The notes under the pieces are model-generated. The model did not search any database, was not told where the DNA came from, and saw only the letters and a list, made by a program, of their open reading frames with translations. Source: Clostridia bacterium (lineage in GTDB: Bacteria; Bacillota; Clostridia; Christensenellales; Aristaeellaceae). Taken from it: DNA of 64,000 bases. Below are positions 1-7,022 of the stretch, piece after piece; the first letter of the stretch is position 1, and every line of letters starts with the position of its first letter. The position numbers and the translations under genes are program-made. The stretch covers positions 1-64,000 of the forward strand of contig JAFXRG010000023.1 in the NCBI GenBank assembly GCA_017526525.1, given 5' to 3'.

Positions 1-62
1 GACTCGAACCTATGACACTCCGGGTATGAACCGAATGCTCTAGCCAACTGAGCTATTGAGCC
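1..62 (-). tRNA. tRNA-Met (CAU), elongator type, truncated by window edge
   Basis: Read on the minus strand, the gene starts GGCTCAA at 62, has a D arm with AGCTCAGTTGGCTAGAGC, an anticodon stem TTCGG/CCGGA around a loop with CAT, and a T-loop beginning GGTTCGAGTC. The 3' acceptor strand lies outside the window. It lacks the three G-C pairs that mark initiator tRNA, so elongator Met is preferred; a tRNA-Ile with a lysidine-modified CAU cannot be fully excluded. It sits 3 bases downstream of the initiator tRNA gene and is probably co-transcribed with it. Confidence 0.85.
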
Positions 63-65
63 ATA

Positions 66-141
66 TGGTTGCGGGGGAGGGATTTGAACCCCCGACCTCC
101 GGGTTATGAGCCCGACGAGCTGCCAGCTGCTCCACCCCGCG
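66..141 (-). tRNA. Initiator tRNA-fMet (CAU)
   Basis: A complete 76-base cloverleaf on the minus strand with the 3' CCA encoded (66-68). Three features identify the initiator: the anticodon loop CTCATAA, a GGG/CCC run closing the anticodon stem, and a C1 opposite A72 at the end of the acceptor stem so that the first pair is mismatched. Its own promoter is visible just upstream at 173-201. Confidence 0.95.
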
Positions 142-172
142 TCATCCGCTGCTTTCACAAGCGGCAGAGCAT

Positions 173-201
173 ATAATACAGGACGGAGCATAAATTGTCA
201 A
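173..201 (-). promoter_or_regulatory. Sigma-70-type promoter for the tRNA pair
   Basis: On the minus strand a perfect TTGACA (201-196) is followed by 17 bases and TATTAT (178-173), about 30 bases before the 5' end of tRNA-fMet. The -35 box overlaps the stop codon of the small ThrE-like subunit gene (198-200), so the tRNAs can be transcribed independently of the exporter genes. Confidence 0.8.
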
Positions 202-668
202 GCAGTTTTTTTGCCACGGGATTCTTTCGAACGGCCAATGGGATGAAAAAGCCGGTCTATTCTTGTGCCGGCACCGAGCCCCAGGGCAATCATGGCAATG
301 GTAATCATCGCCCGGATGCCCATGGCGGTTCCGTCCGCAATCCGGTTCTGGCCCAGGAAGGACATCATCCGGTACAGGCCGAGGCCGGGAACTACCGGGA
401 CAATGGCGGACATGAGGAAAACCGTGCCGATGATTTTCATCTTTCGCGCGCTCAGCTGGCCTGCCAGGGAACCGAAGAAGGAACCGAGGAATATGGAAGA
501 GGGCTCGGAAAGGCCGATTCGGGATGCGCCCCAGTATACAAGATAGGAGAGGGCGGCGATCAGGCCGGATACCAGCCAGGACCGGCGAGGCACATGTACC
601 AGCATGGCGAATCCCACTGTGCCGAAAAAAGCGCCGAACAGGGCACGGGACAGTTCTTCCCAGATCAT
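198..668 (-). CDS. Threonine/serine exporter, small subunit (ThrE_2/DUF3815-like)
   Basis: This 156-residue membrane protein starts MIWEELSRALFGAFFG and is nearly all hydrophobic helices, about four segments. One holds the glycine-proline turn SAIVPVVPGLGLYR typical of the C-terminal ThrE_2 half of threonine/serine exporters. The full-length ThrE protein is split in many Firmicutes into this small subunit and a larger DUF1212 subunit, and the larger one is the overlapping upstream gene. The ATG at 668 overlaps that gene's TGA as ATGA, so translation is likely coupled. A longer reading frame extending to 1100 is only an open frame running across the neighbouring gene. Export of small amino acids by proton antiport is inferred from the family. 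Confidence 0.85.
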   Translation of the reverse strand: MIWEELSRALFGAFFGTVGFAMLVHVPRRSWLVSGLIAALSYLVYWGASRIGLSEPSSIFLGSFFGSLAGQLSARKMKIIGTVFLMSAIVPVVPGLGLYRMMSFLGQNRIADGTAMGIRAMITIAMIALGLGAGTRIDRLFHPIGRSKESRGKKTA

Positions 669-1471
669 CAGATTCCACCTCCCGTCAGGATTCGCATCAG
701 GGCCACCGACAGGAGCGCACCGCCGGCGATGAGAAAAGCGGTCAGAATGGCCTGGACGCCGTGGGAAAGACCGGAAACCATGTCTCCCCGCATGGAATCC
801 TGAACCGCATTGGTCATGGCCAGACCGGGCACCAGCGGCATGACGGCGCCGGCAATGATCATTTCCGTCTGCAGATGCAGGTCCGGGAAGAGCAGCGCCA
901 GCAGGTTCGGCAGCAGGGCGGTGAACAATCCGCCCAGCACAGAGGCGGCCAGCCCCCTGGAGGAACGGATCCGGCTCAGCAGCATTTCCAGCCCCTGAAC
1001 CAGGGTGGCTACCACGGCCGCGACGGCAATGGACACCCAGCCGGCACCGAAGAGAGCGGAGAAGCCGGCGGCGCACAGGCCGGCGGCCGGAAGCCCCCAC
1101 AGGCCGCGGAAGGAGCCGGGCATCCGTTCCACAGCCCGGAGCTTTTCCAGAGCCTGGGAACAGGTGAGCTGGCCGGCATAGACCTGGCGGGAAATCTGGT
1201 TGGCTTCATCCACCCGGGTCAGATTCCGGGCCAGGCGGTGTACCCTTTTTACGGAGGTGACGGGGTTGCCGTCATCTCCCAGATAGCTGATAAACAGACC
1301 GCTGGGAACGGCAAAGCTTTCCACCTGCTTCAGGCCGAAACCTTCGCCCATCATGCTGATGGTTTCCTCGGCGCGGTAGGTTTCCCCGCCGTTTTCCATA
1401 ATGATTTTTCCTGCCAGCTGCAGGGTTTCCATGAAGGAAGACTCCGCAGGGAATTCGGGACAGCTTTTCAT
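668..1471 (-). CDS. Threonine/serine exporter, large subunit (DUF1212/ThrE_1-like)
   Basis: A 267-residue protein with a soluble N-terminal region (about residues 1-115, including ENGGETYRAEET) and then about five hydrophobic helices, one with MPLVPGLAMTNAVQDSMRGD. This layout matches the DUF1212 half of the ThrE family, where the N-terminal segment is thought to act in the cytoplasm and the helices form part of the export channel. A GGAGAG ribosome binding site lies about 8 bases before the ATG at 1471. It forms an ATGA-overlapping pair with the small subunit gene downstream. The substrate is inferred from the family and was not tested here. Confidence 0.87.
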   Translation of the reverse strand: MKSCPEFPAESSFMETLQLAGKIIMENGGETYRAEETISMMGEGFGLKQVESFAVPSGLFISYLGDDGNPVTSVKRVHRLARNLTRVDEANQISRQVYAGQLTCSQALEKLRAVERMPGSFRGLWGLPAAGLCAAGFSALFGAGWVSIAVAAVVATLVQGLEMLLSRIRSSRGLAASVLGGLFTALLPNLLALLFPDLHLQTEMIIAGAVMPLVPGLAMTNAVQDSMRGDMVSGLSHGVQAILTAFLIAGGALLSVALMRILTGGGI

Positions 1472-1507
1472 GGATATTTCTCTCCGGTACGGTATGATGC
1501 TTCCGCC

Positions 1508-1579
1508 GCAGGAAGGATCCTTCGCAGGAAAGATCCTTCGCTTCGCTCAGGATGACACCCGGGGGGCCAAGGATGACAC
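1508..1579. repeat. Short tandem and direct repeats in the exporter/deaminase intergenic region
   Basis: The 300-base gap between the divergent exporter and deaminase genes holds two adjacent copies of a 16-base unit (1508-1523 and 1524-1539, 15 of 16 identical) with core GGATCCTTC. After them GGATGACAC occurs twice (1550-1558 and 1571-1579). The string ATCCTTCGCTTCGCTCAGGA in the middle is partly palindromic. No open reading frame of note lies here; the rest of the gap holds the deaminase promoter. Confidence 0.6.
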
Positions 1580-1709
1580 ATGGCACCGGAGGCATGGCCC
1601 CGGAGGGCGCGGAACGGCGGAAAACGGTTGCTCCGGAAGCATTATAGACCTCCGGAGAGGAACAATCAATCATCAATCTGTCTGCGGCTGCGATGGTACC
1701 GAACCCTGA

Positions 1710-1738
1710 TTGACGGGAAGGGTGCTTTCTTTTATAAT
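1710..1738 (+). promoter_or_regulatory. Promoter of the dCMP deaminase operon
   Basis: TTGACG (1710-1715) and a perfect TATAAT (1733-1738) are separated by exactly 17 bases and lie 33 bases before the deaminase start. With no convincing terminator until about 6380, this promoter could drive the deaminase, the DUF6062-like gene and the sensory hydrogenase cluster. Confidence 0.82.
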
Positions 1739-1771
1739 GTTCAAAAAGCGGAAAAAGGGGATACAAAGCGA

Positions 1772-2269
1772 ATGGACAAATGGGACGATCGGTTTATGCA
1801 GATGGCGTTTACGATTGCCGGCTGGTCCAGCTGCTTCCGGGAGGGCCGCAGCATCGGCTGCGTGATCGTGAAGGACAAGCGGATTATGACCACCGGTTAC
1901 AACGGCGCGCCGGCGGGAATCAAAACCTGCCGGGAAAAGGGCGAATGCCTGCGGGACAAGCTGGGCATTGCCAGCGGAACCCGAATGGAAACCTGCTACG
2001 CGGTACACGCGGAGCAGAATGCCATTGTCCAGGCGGCCAAACTGGGCGTTTCCATTGACGGGGGAACCCTGTACTGCACACACCAGCCCTGCTCCATGTG
2101 CTGCAAGATGATCATCAACAGCGGAATCAGGAGAGTGGTTTACCAGGAAGGATATCCGGATCCGTTTACCCTGGAGCTTTTTGACGAGGCCGGGGTGAAG
2201 CTGGAGAAAACCGGGGGGAGCCTGAAGATCGAACCCGTCGCTGAAAACGGGAAAGGACAGGGGAAATGA
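1772..2269 (+). CDS. Deoxycytidylate (dCMP) deaminase family protein
   Basis: A 165-residue zinc-dependent deaminase. It has the catalytic His-Ala-Glu at residues 79-81 (HAEQNAI) and the second zinc-binding motif PCSMC at 106-110, and an N-terminal TGYNGAPAG loop typical of dCMP/ComEB-type deaminases. The family converts dCMP to dUMP to feed thymidylate synthesis; ComEB homologues look similar, so the exact substrate is inferred. The ATG at 1772 is chosen because AAAGGGG lies about 11 bases upstream and a good promoter precedes it; an upstream in-frame extension runs through the promoter and is rejected. The next gene overlaps by four bases (ATGA). Confidence 0.9.
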   Translation: MDKWDDRFMQMAFTIAGWSSCFREGRSIGCVIVKDKRIMTTGYNGAPAGIKTCREKGECLRDKLGIASGTRMETCYAVHAEQNAIVQAAKLGVSIDGGTLYCTHQPCSMCCKMIINSGIRRVVYQEGYPDPFTLELFDEAGVKLEKTGGSLKIEPVAENGKGQGK

Positions 2270-3039
2270 GATACCATATCGATACCATTCCGGTGCTGGA
2301 TGCGCTGAAGCTGGAAGGAGAATGCCTGCTTTGCGCGCTGGAGAGGAAAACGGAACTGGGAGAGGCAGAACGCTACCTGGGGGCTTCCGTGATGGAACCG
2401 GATATCCGGGTTCAGGTGAACAGCAAAGGCTTCTGCCGCCGCCATCACGCCATGCTTTATGGCATGAGCAACCGGCTGGGACACGCGCTGATGCTGGAAA
2501 GCCACATGATTGAGACCCGGGAACGGACGGAAAAAATTTACAAAAAGCTGGACGGCGCCGCCGAAACGCTGAAGAATATCGGCCTGGCAGGCCGGCTGGG
2601 GGGAAAGGCCAAAGGACCCGACGCCGCTGTACAGGAAAGCATTGAGGCCCTGCAGGAGCTTGCCGGAAGCTGCCTGATGTGCGAAACCATTGAGGAAAAC
2701 ATGCAGAGATACCTGCATACCTTCCTGCACCTTTACCAGAACGACACGGATTTCCGCACGCGCTTCAGTGCCGGAAAGGGATTGTGCCTGCCCCATATGG
2801 CCCGGCTGCTGGAAGCGGCCCGGGCAGAGCTGGGGCCGAAGGAGCTGGGAGGCCTGATTTCCGTGCTGACCAAAGCCCAGCGGGAGAACATGGACCGGAT
2901 TCAGGAAGAAATATCCTGGTTCATCAAGAAATTTGACTACCGGTACGAAAAAGAATCCTGGGGAAACAGCAAGGACGCGGTAGAACGGACGGTCAATAAA
3001 CTCCGGGGATGGTGCGTCGGGAAGGAACCTGCCGAATAA
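2266..3039 (+). CDS. DUF6062-like Cys-rich protein of unknown function
   Basis: A 257-residue soluble, mainly helical protein. It contains paired cysteine/histidine motifs: CLLC near residue 20, GFCRRHH near 65, CLMC near 138 and GLCLPHMARL near 172. The two halves look like an internal duplication, each with a CxxC followed by a C-x2-H or C-x2-PH, which suggests metal binding. I recognise it only as a conserved family in Clostridia resembling DUF6062; no function is known to me. Its start overlaps the deaminase stop (ATGA), indicating translational coupling, and the sensory hydrogenase cluster follows after 42 bases. Confidence 0.7.
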   Translation: MRYHIDTIPVLDALKLEGECLLCALERKTELGEAERYLGASVMEPDIRVQVNSKGFCRRHHAMLYGMSNRLGHALMLESHMIETRERTEKIYKKLDGAAETLKNIGLAGRLGGKAKGPDAAVQESIEALQELAGSCLMCETIEENMQRYLHTFLHLYQNDTDFRTRFSAGKGLCLPHMARLLEAARAELGPKELGGLISVLTKAQRENMDRIQEEISWFIKKFDYRYEKESWGNSKDAVERTVNKLRGWCVGKEPAE

Positions 3040-3081
3040 CCCGGGAAACAGGAAAAGTAACGAAGGACAGGGGTTGATGGT

Positions 3082-3453
3082 ATGACGATTCGGGAAGTCA
3101 TGAAGATTGTGGAAGGAAAAGTGCTGGTGGGGGAAGACCGGCTGGATACGCCTGTGGAAACCGCCTGCGGATCGGATCTGATGAGTGACGTGCTGGCATT
3201 CGTGAAGGACAGGACCGTGCTGATTACCGGACTGATTAACCCGCACGTGGTTCGTACCAGTGAGATGCTTGATATTACCTGCATTGTGTTCTCCCGGGGG
3301 AAAATGCCCAGCGAGGAAATCCTGGAGATGGCGGATGAAGTCGGCATTACCGTGATTGCAAGCCCGCTGACGACCTATACAGCCTGCGGGGAACTGTATG
3401 TGCGCGGACTGCCGGGCACCAAGGCGAAGAAACCTGAACCGGAGGGAGCATAA
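3082..3453 (+). CDS. DRTGG-domain protein, first of the sensory hydrogenase cluster
   Basis: A 123-residue soluble protein matching stand-alone DRTGG-domain proteins of Clostridia: an N-terminal segment, then SDLMSDVLAF, LINPHVVRTSEMLDI and the C-terminal GITVIASPLTTYTACGELY. DRTGG domains occur in phosphotransacetylases and are thought to be regulatory ligand-binding modules; the ligand is not known. It is followed after two bases by an ATPase gene and then by a sensory-type [FeFe] hydrogenase, a neighbourhood seen in many anaerobic Firmicutes. A second DRTGG gene lies at 5269 on the other side of the hydrogenase. Confidence 0.8.
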   Translation: MTIREVMKIVEGKVLVGEDRLDTPVETACGSDLMSDVLAFVKDRTVLITGLINPHVVRTSEMLDITCIVFSRGKMPSEEILEMADEVGITVIASPLTTYTACGELYVRGLPGTKAKKPEPEGA

Positions 3454-3455
3454 AA

Positions 3456-3881
3456 ATGGCTGTATTGCTGGAAAAGAGTTTTCCCGTGGAAGCCGGCGCC
3501 TTCACCACGGCCGGGGAAGCCTCCACCACCATCAAACGGACGCTGAAACAGCTGGGGATCAATGCGGAAGTGCTGCGGCACGTTTCCGTTGCCTGCTACG
3601 AGGTGGAGCTGAACCTGGTGATTCACTCCCTGGGCGGTACGCTGACGCTGCTGGTGGATCCGGAAAAGGTAACGCTGATTTCCAAAGACGTGGGTCCGGG
3701 CATTCCGGACATTGACAAGGCAATGACGGAAGGCTTCTCCACCGCCAGCGCGGAGGCGCGGACGCTGGGGTTCGGCGCCGGTATGGGACTGCCGAACATG
3801 AAACGGAACGCCACGGAGTTTGACATTCAGAGCGAAGTCGGGGTTGGAACCACCATCACCATGAGCTTCGCCCTCCGATAA
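3456..3881 (+). CDS. RsbW-like GHKL ATP-binding protein
   Basis: A 141-residue stand-alone HATPase_c domain. Visible are the N-box (ACYEVELNLVIHS, with the metal-coordinating Glu and Asn), the G1 box (DVGPGIPD) and the G2 box (GFGAGMGLPNMKR). Proteins of this size act as anti-sigma-factor serine kinases (RsbW/SpoIIAB type), but no antagonist, PP2C phosphatase or sigma factor gene is present nearby. It is tightly packed between the DRTGG gene (2 bases) and the sensory hydrogenase (21 bases), so it probably relays the hydrogenase signal; that role is inference. Confidence 0.85.
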   Translation: MAVLLEKSFPVEAGAFTTAGEASTTIKRTLKQLGINAEVLRHVSVACYEVELNLVIHSLGGTLTLLVDPEKVTLISKDVGPGIPDIDKAMTEGFSTASAEARTLGFGAGMGLPNMKRNATEFDIQSEVGVGTTITMSFALR

Positions 3882-3902
3882 GGGAACGAAAGGTCTGCGG
3901 TT

Positions 3903-5204
3903 ATGGTTACGAAAGAAAAACGGTTTCATTCGGTGCGGCTGGAAGGGGAAAAATGCCGGGGCTGCACCAACTGCCTGAAGCGCTGTCCGACAGAGGCTAT
4001 ACGGGTTCGGGGCGGACGGGCGCATATTATCGACGAACGGTGCATTGATTGCGGGGAGTGCATCCGGGTCTGCAGCTATCACGCCAAAGTGGCGGTGACG
4101 GATCCCCTGAGCTCCATTTCACAGTTCAAATACAAAATCGCACTGCCGGCGCCGAGCCTGTACGGACAGTTCAACAACCTGAAGAGCATTTCACATGTGC
4201 TGGGCGGCCTGAAGCGCATGGGCTTTGACGATGTTTATGAGGTGGCCCGCGGGGCTGATGTTGTCAGCAAGGCAATCCGGGAGCGGCTGAAGGATCCGAA
4301 GCTGCCGCGGCCGGTGATTTCCTCCGCGTGTCCTGCCATCGTGCGGCTGATTCAGGTGCGGTTTCCGGACCTGATTGACCACATTGTGGACGTGCGCCAG
4401 CCCATGGAAGTGGCGGCGATGATTGCCCGGCAGGAGTTTGCGAGGAAACACGGGGTAAATCCGGAGGAGATCGGGTGCTTTTTCATCACGCCGTGTCCGG
4501 CCAAGGTGACGGCCATCCGGAATCCTATCGGCCATGAAAAGAGCGCGGTGAACGGGGCTATTTCCGTGCTGGAGATTTACGGACTGCTGTCCAGCCAGCT
4601 GAAAAACACGCCGGTGGACCTGACCCTGGAGGAAGCTTCCGACATCGGAGTCGGATGGGCCCGCAGCGGCGGGGAGAGCTTCGCAGTGAGTCCCGATGAA
4701 GCCATGGCGGTGGACGGAATTGAGAACTGTATCCGGGTGCTGGAGGAAATTGAAGACAACCGGCTGAAAAACCTGGAGTTTTTTGAAGGCGCTGCCTGCA
4801 CCGGCGGATGCGTCGGCGGGCCGCTGAACTTTGAAAACAATTATGTGGCCCGGTCGGAAATCCGGAAACTGGCAACCCGGCAGACGGAGCCGGAGCTGAA
4901 CGTGGACAGCGGCATGATGACCAAGTACGACCTGTACATGAGCGGAAGAATCCTGCCGAATTCGGCGATGAAGCTGGACGACGATCTGATGGAAGCCATG
5001 AGAAAGATGGAAAAGATCGAAAAACTGTACAGCGAACTGCCCGGATTCGACTGCGGAAGCTGCGGAAGCCCCACCTGCCGGACCTTTGCGGAGGACGTGA
5101 TCCAGGGCGACGCTACGAGAATGGACTGTATCCACATGATGAAGGACCAGCTGCGGGTTATGGCGCAGCAAATGGTGGATCTGGCAAAGACGACCCGCGA
5201 ATAA
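3903..5204 (+). CDS. Putative sensory [FeFe] hydrogenase (PAS-less)
   Basis: A 433-residue protein. Two [4Fe-4S] ferredoxin motifs are at the N-terminus (Cys 18/21/24/28 and 47/50/53/57). An H-cluster domain follows with motif L1 SSACPAI (140-146), L2 TPCPAKV (196-202) and L3 AACTGGCVGG (297-306), so all four cluster ligands are present as Cys143, 198, 299 and 303. At the C-terminus a CGSCGSPTC motif (384-392) plus a later Cys forms a further Fe-S domain. The proton-transfer cysteine of catalytic enzymes (the first Cys of TSCCP) is replaced by Ala142, as known for the sensory HydS group. No PAS domain is seen, unlike HydS of group C, so group D is a tentative assignment. Its neighbours are regulatory, which supports H2 or redox sensing over bulk H2 turnover. 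Confidence 0.88.
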   Translation: MVTKEKRFHSVRLEGEKCRGCTNCLKRCPTEAIRVRGGRAHIIDERCIDCGECIRVCSYHAKVAVTDPLSSISQFKYKIALPAPSLYGQFNNLKSISHVLGGLKRMGFDDVYEVARGADVVSKAIRERLKDPKLPRPVISSACPAIVRLIQVRFPDLIDHIVDVRQPMEVAAMIARQEFARKHGVNPEEIGCFFITPCPAKVTAIRNPIGHEKSAVNGAISVLEIYGLLSSQLKNTPVDLTLEEASDIGVGWARSGGESFAVSPDEAMAVDGIENCIRVLEEIEDNRLKNLEFFEGAACTGGCVGGPLNFENNYVARSEIRKLATRQTEPELNVDSGMMTKYDLYMSGRILPNSAMKLDDDLMEAMRKMEKIEKLYSELPGFDCGSCGSPTCRTFAEDVIQGDATRMDCIHMMKDQLRVMAQQMVDLAKTTRE

Positions 5205-5268
5205 CCGGGACGTTCCTGCAACGGAAGACAAAAAAAATCAAGAAAAAAGAATCCGGGAGATGAATACA

Positions 5269-5616
5269 ATGATTGTCAGGGATTTGACGGAACTGCTGGA
5301 AGCAAAGGACCGGACGCCGGAAACAGACAAGAACGCGGAGGTCTCCTGCGGCTATACCTGCGACCTGCTGAGCTGGGTCATGGCCCACGGCACGGCGGGG
5401 ATGGCCTGGGTTACGGTGCAGACCCATATGAACGTGATTGCCGTGGCCAGCCTGATGGAGATGACGGCAGTGATTATTCCCGAGGGAATCGAAATGGAAG
5501 CCCCTTCGGTGGAAAAGGCGAAGGAAGAAGGGATTACCGTGCTGGAAAGCCCGCTGACCGCCTATGAAATCTGCGCAAGACTTGCCGGAAAAGGACTGCC
5601 GGGGAAGCACGAGTGA
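5269..5616 (+). CDS. Second DRTGG-domain protein
   Basis: A 115-residue homologue of the 3082 gene product, with CDLLSWVMAH, VQTHMNVIAVASLMEM and GITVLESPLTAYEICARL. An ATG at 5260 is in frame but only one base after the GGGAG ribosome binding site; the second ATG at 5269 has a spacing of about 8 bases and is preferred. The two DRTGG proteins flank the sensory hydrogenase and may form a pair that reads a shared ligand. Their exact biochemical activity is unknown. Confidence 0.8.
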   Translation: MIVRDLTELLEAKDRTPETDKNAEVSCGYTCDLLSWVMAHGTAGMAWVTVQTHMNVIAVASLMEMTAVIIPEGIEMEAPSVEKAKEEGITVLESPLTAYEICARLAGKGLPGKHE

Positions 5617-5657
5617 AAAAAGAGGGTAACCGATGAAGGGAAAGGGGAGGAAGAAGC

Positions 5658-6350
5658 ATGCTGGCTGACCTGCATATCCATTCCTGCCTGAGCCCCTGTG
5701 CGGACGACGACATGACGCCAGCGAACATCTGCGGAATGGCGCATATCAAGGGCCTGCAGGCGATTGCCGTGACAGACCACAACACAGCCCGAAACCTGCC
5801 CTATGTGAAAGAAGCGGCAGATTACTACGGGCTGATCCTGCTGCCCGGAATGGAAATCACGACCCGGGAGGAAGTGCATCTGCTGGGCTATTTCCGGGAT
5901 GTGGAAACCGCGGTGAAAATCGGGGAAATTTTCACGGAACACCTGCCGAAAATGAAAAACAGGCCGGACTATTTCGGCAACCAGTATGTGATGAATACGG
6001 ATGACGAAATCATTGCGACAGAGGAACGGCTGCTGATCGGATCCACGGACCTGGACCTGGCGGAATGCACGAAAATCATCCGGGAAAACGGCGGCGCCGC
6101 TGTTCCCGCCCACATCAACCGGGGGCACGGACTGCTGACCAACCTGGGACTTTTTCCGGAAGAACCCGATTTCCCGGTCTGCGAGGTCCGGAAGGAGCTG
6201 CCGGTTTCAGACCGGCTGGTGGGAAACCGGCTGCGGCTGCAGTCCTCGGACGCACATCACCTGGGAGATATTCTGGAGGCTGTTTTCGACCTGGAGGTGG
6301 ACCGGTTTTCGCTGGGCGGGCTGTTTGAAAGGATCAGCGGCGGCCTGTGA
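5658..6350 (+). CDS. PHP-domain phosphoesterase
   Basis: A 230-residue protein of the polymerase-and-histidinol-phosphatase superfamily. Metal-binding motifs are in order: DLHIHSCLSPC at the N-terminus, VTDHNT near residue 40, GMEITT near 73, PAHINRG near 152 and SSDAHHLG near 197. PHP proteins are metal-dependent phosphoesterases or nucleases; this subgroup commonly lies in Clostridial hydrogenase-sensor clusters but its substrate is not established. A GGGGAGGAAG ribosome binding site precedes the ATG. It appears to be the last gene of the sensory cluster, followed by a weak hairpin and a new promoter. Confidence 0.85.
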   Translation: MLADLHIHSCLSPCADDDMTPANICGMAHIKGLQAIAVTDHNTARNLPYVKEAADYYGLILLPGMEITTREEVHLLGYFRDVETAVKIGEIFTEHLPKMKNRPDYFGNQYVMNTDDEIIATEERLLIGSTDLDLAECTKIIRENGGAAVPAHINRGHGLLTNLGLFPEEPDFPVCEVRKELPVSDRLVGNRLRLQSSDAHHLGDILEAVFDLEVDRFSLGGLFERISGGL

Positions 6351-6376
6351 TCCCCGGGAAAAGCCGCAACGGCCGG

Positions 6377-6400
6377 AAGCCTTGAGGAAAAAGGCTTTTC
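6377..6400 (+). terminator. Weak candidate terminator after the PHP gene
   Basis: AAGCCTT (6377-6383) and AAGGCTT (6391-6397) can pair around a 7-base loop and are followed only by a short TTC tail. It may attenuate rather than stop transcription between the sensory and the catalytic hydrogenase operons. Confidence 0.4.
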
Positions 6401-6447
6401 GTTAGTATAAACTAACCAAAAATCTTTCCAAAACAAATCAAAAAAGC

Positions 6448-6476
6448 TTTTCATGTGCCGAAAAATATGGTACTAT
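6448..6476 (+). promoter_or_regulatory. Candidate promoter of the bifurcating hydrogenase operon
   Basis: TTTTCA (6448-6453) and TACTAT (6471-6476), each 4 of 6 to consensus, are spaced by 17 bases, about 76 bases before hydC. The 191-base AT-rich gap is unlike the tight spacing elsewhere in the cluster, which supports a promoter here. Confidence 0.55.
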
Positions 6477-6551
6477 TAACAACTGTGAAAACGGACTTTT
6501 GCTGCGATTTTTGCAAAAGGTTCAAAATACATCAAGGAGGTCATGGACGGT

Positions 6552-7022
6552 ATGCCTGACAAAAAGGAAAAGTACGCAAAGCTGCAGGAGGTCATTGAGA
6601 AGCGCAAAGGCGAGCGCGGCGCGGTGATGCCCTGCCTGCAGGAAGCCATGAACATTTTCGGCTATGTGCCGCAGGACGTTCAGGAAATGATCGCGGACGG
6701 GCTGGGCGTGACCCTGTCCGAAGTATACGGCGTTTCCACCTTCTACTCCCAGTTTTCCCTGAAGCCCAAGGGAGAACACGTGATCGGCGTGTGCCTGGGC
6801 ACTGCCTGCTACGTAAAGGGCAGCCAGAAAATTATTGATAAAATCTCCGAAGAGCTGAAGATCCAGCCCGGTGATACCACGGAGGACGGGAAGTTCACCC
6901 TGAACGCCACCCGTTGCCTGGGCGCCTGCGGCCTGGCCCCCGTTATGATGATCGGGGAAGAAGTGTACGGCCGGCTGACTCCGGACCTGGTTCCGGGCAT
7001 CCTGGAAAAGTACCGTGCGTGA
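6552..7022 (+). CDS. hydC: HydC: NuoE-like [2Fe-2S] subunit of bifurcating hydrogenase
   Basis: A 156-residue NuoE/24-kDa-type subunit with helical N-terminus (MPCLQEAMNIFGYVP) and thioredoxin-like [2Fe-2S] fold; the ligands are in CLGTACYVKG and ATRCLGACGLAPV. In HydABC enzymes this subunit helps pass electrons between NADH, ferredoxin and the H-cluster. AAGGAGG ends at 6540: an ATG at 6543 is only 2 bases away, while the in-frame ATG at 6552 is 11 bases away. I prefer 6552, though 6543 is possible. The end overlaps the next gene by 8 bases. Confidence 0.9.
   Translation: MPDKKEKYAKLQEVIEKRKGERGAVMPCLQEAMNIFGYVPQDVQEMIADGLGVTLSEVYGVSTFYSQFSLKPKGEHVIGVCLGTACYVKGSQKIIDKISEELKIQPGDTTEDGKFTLNATRCLGACGLAPVMMIGEEVYGRLTPDLVPGILEKYRA

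Noticed and set aside
198-1100. A single 300-residue protein spanning the small exporter subunit and upstream DNA
   Set aside because: The extension lies out of frame across the large subunit gene; the ATG at 668 overlaps that gene's stop as expected for a coupled pair.
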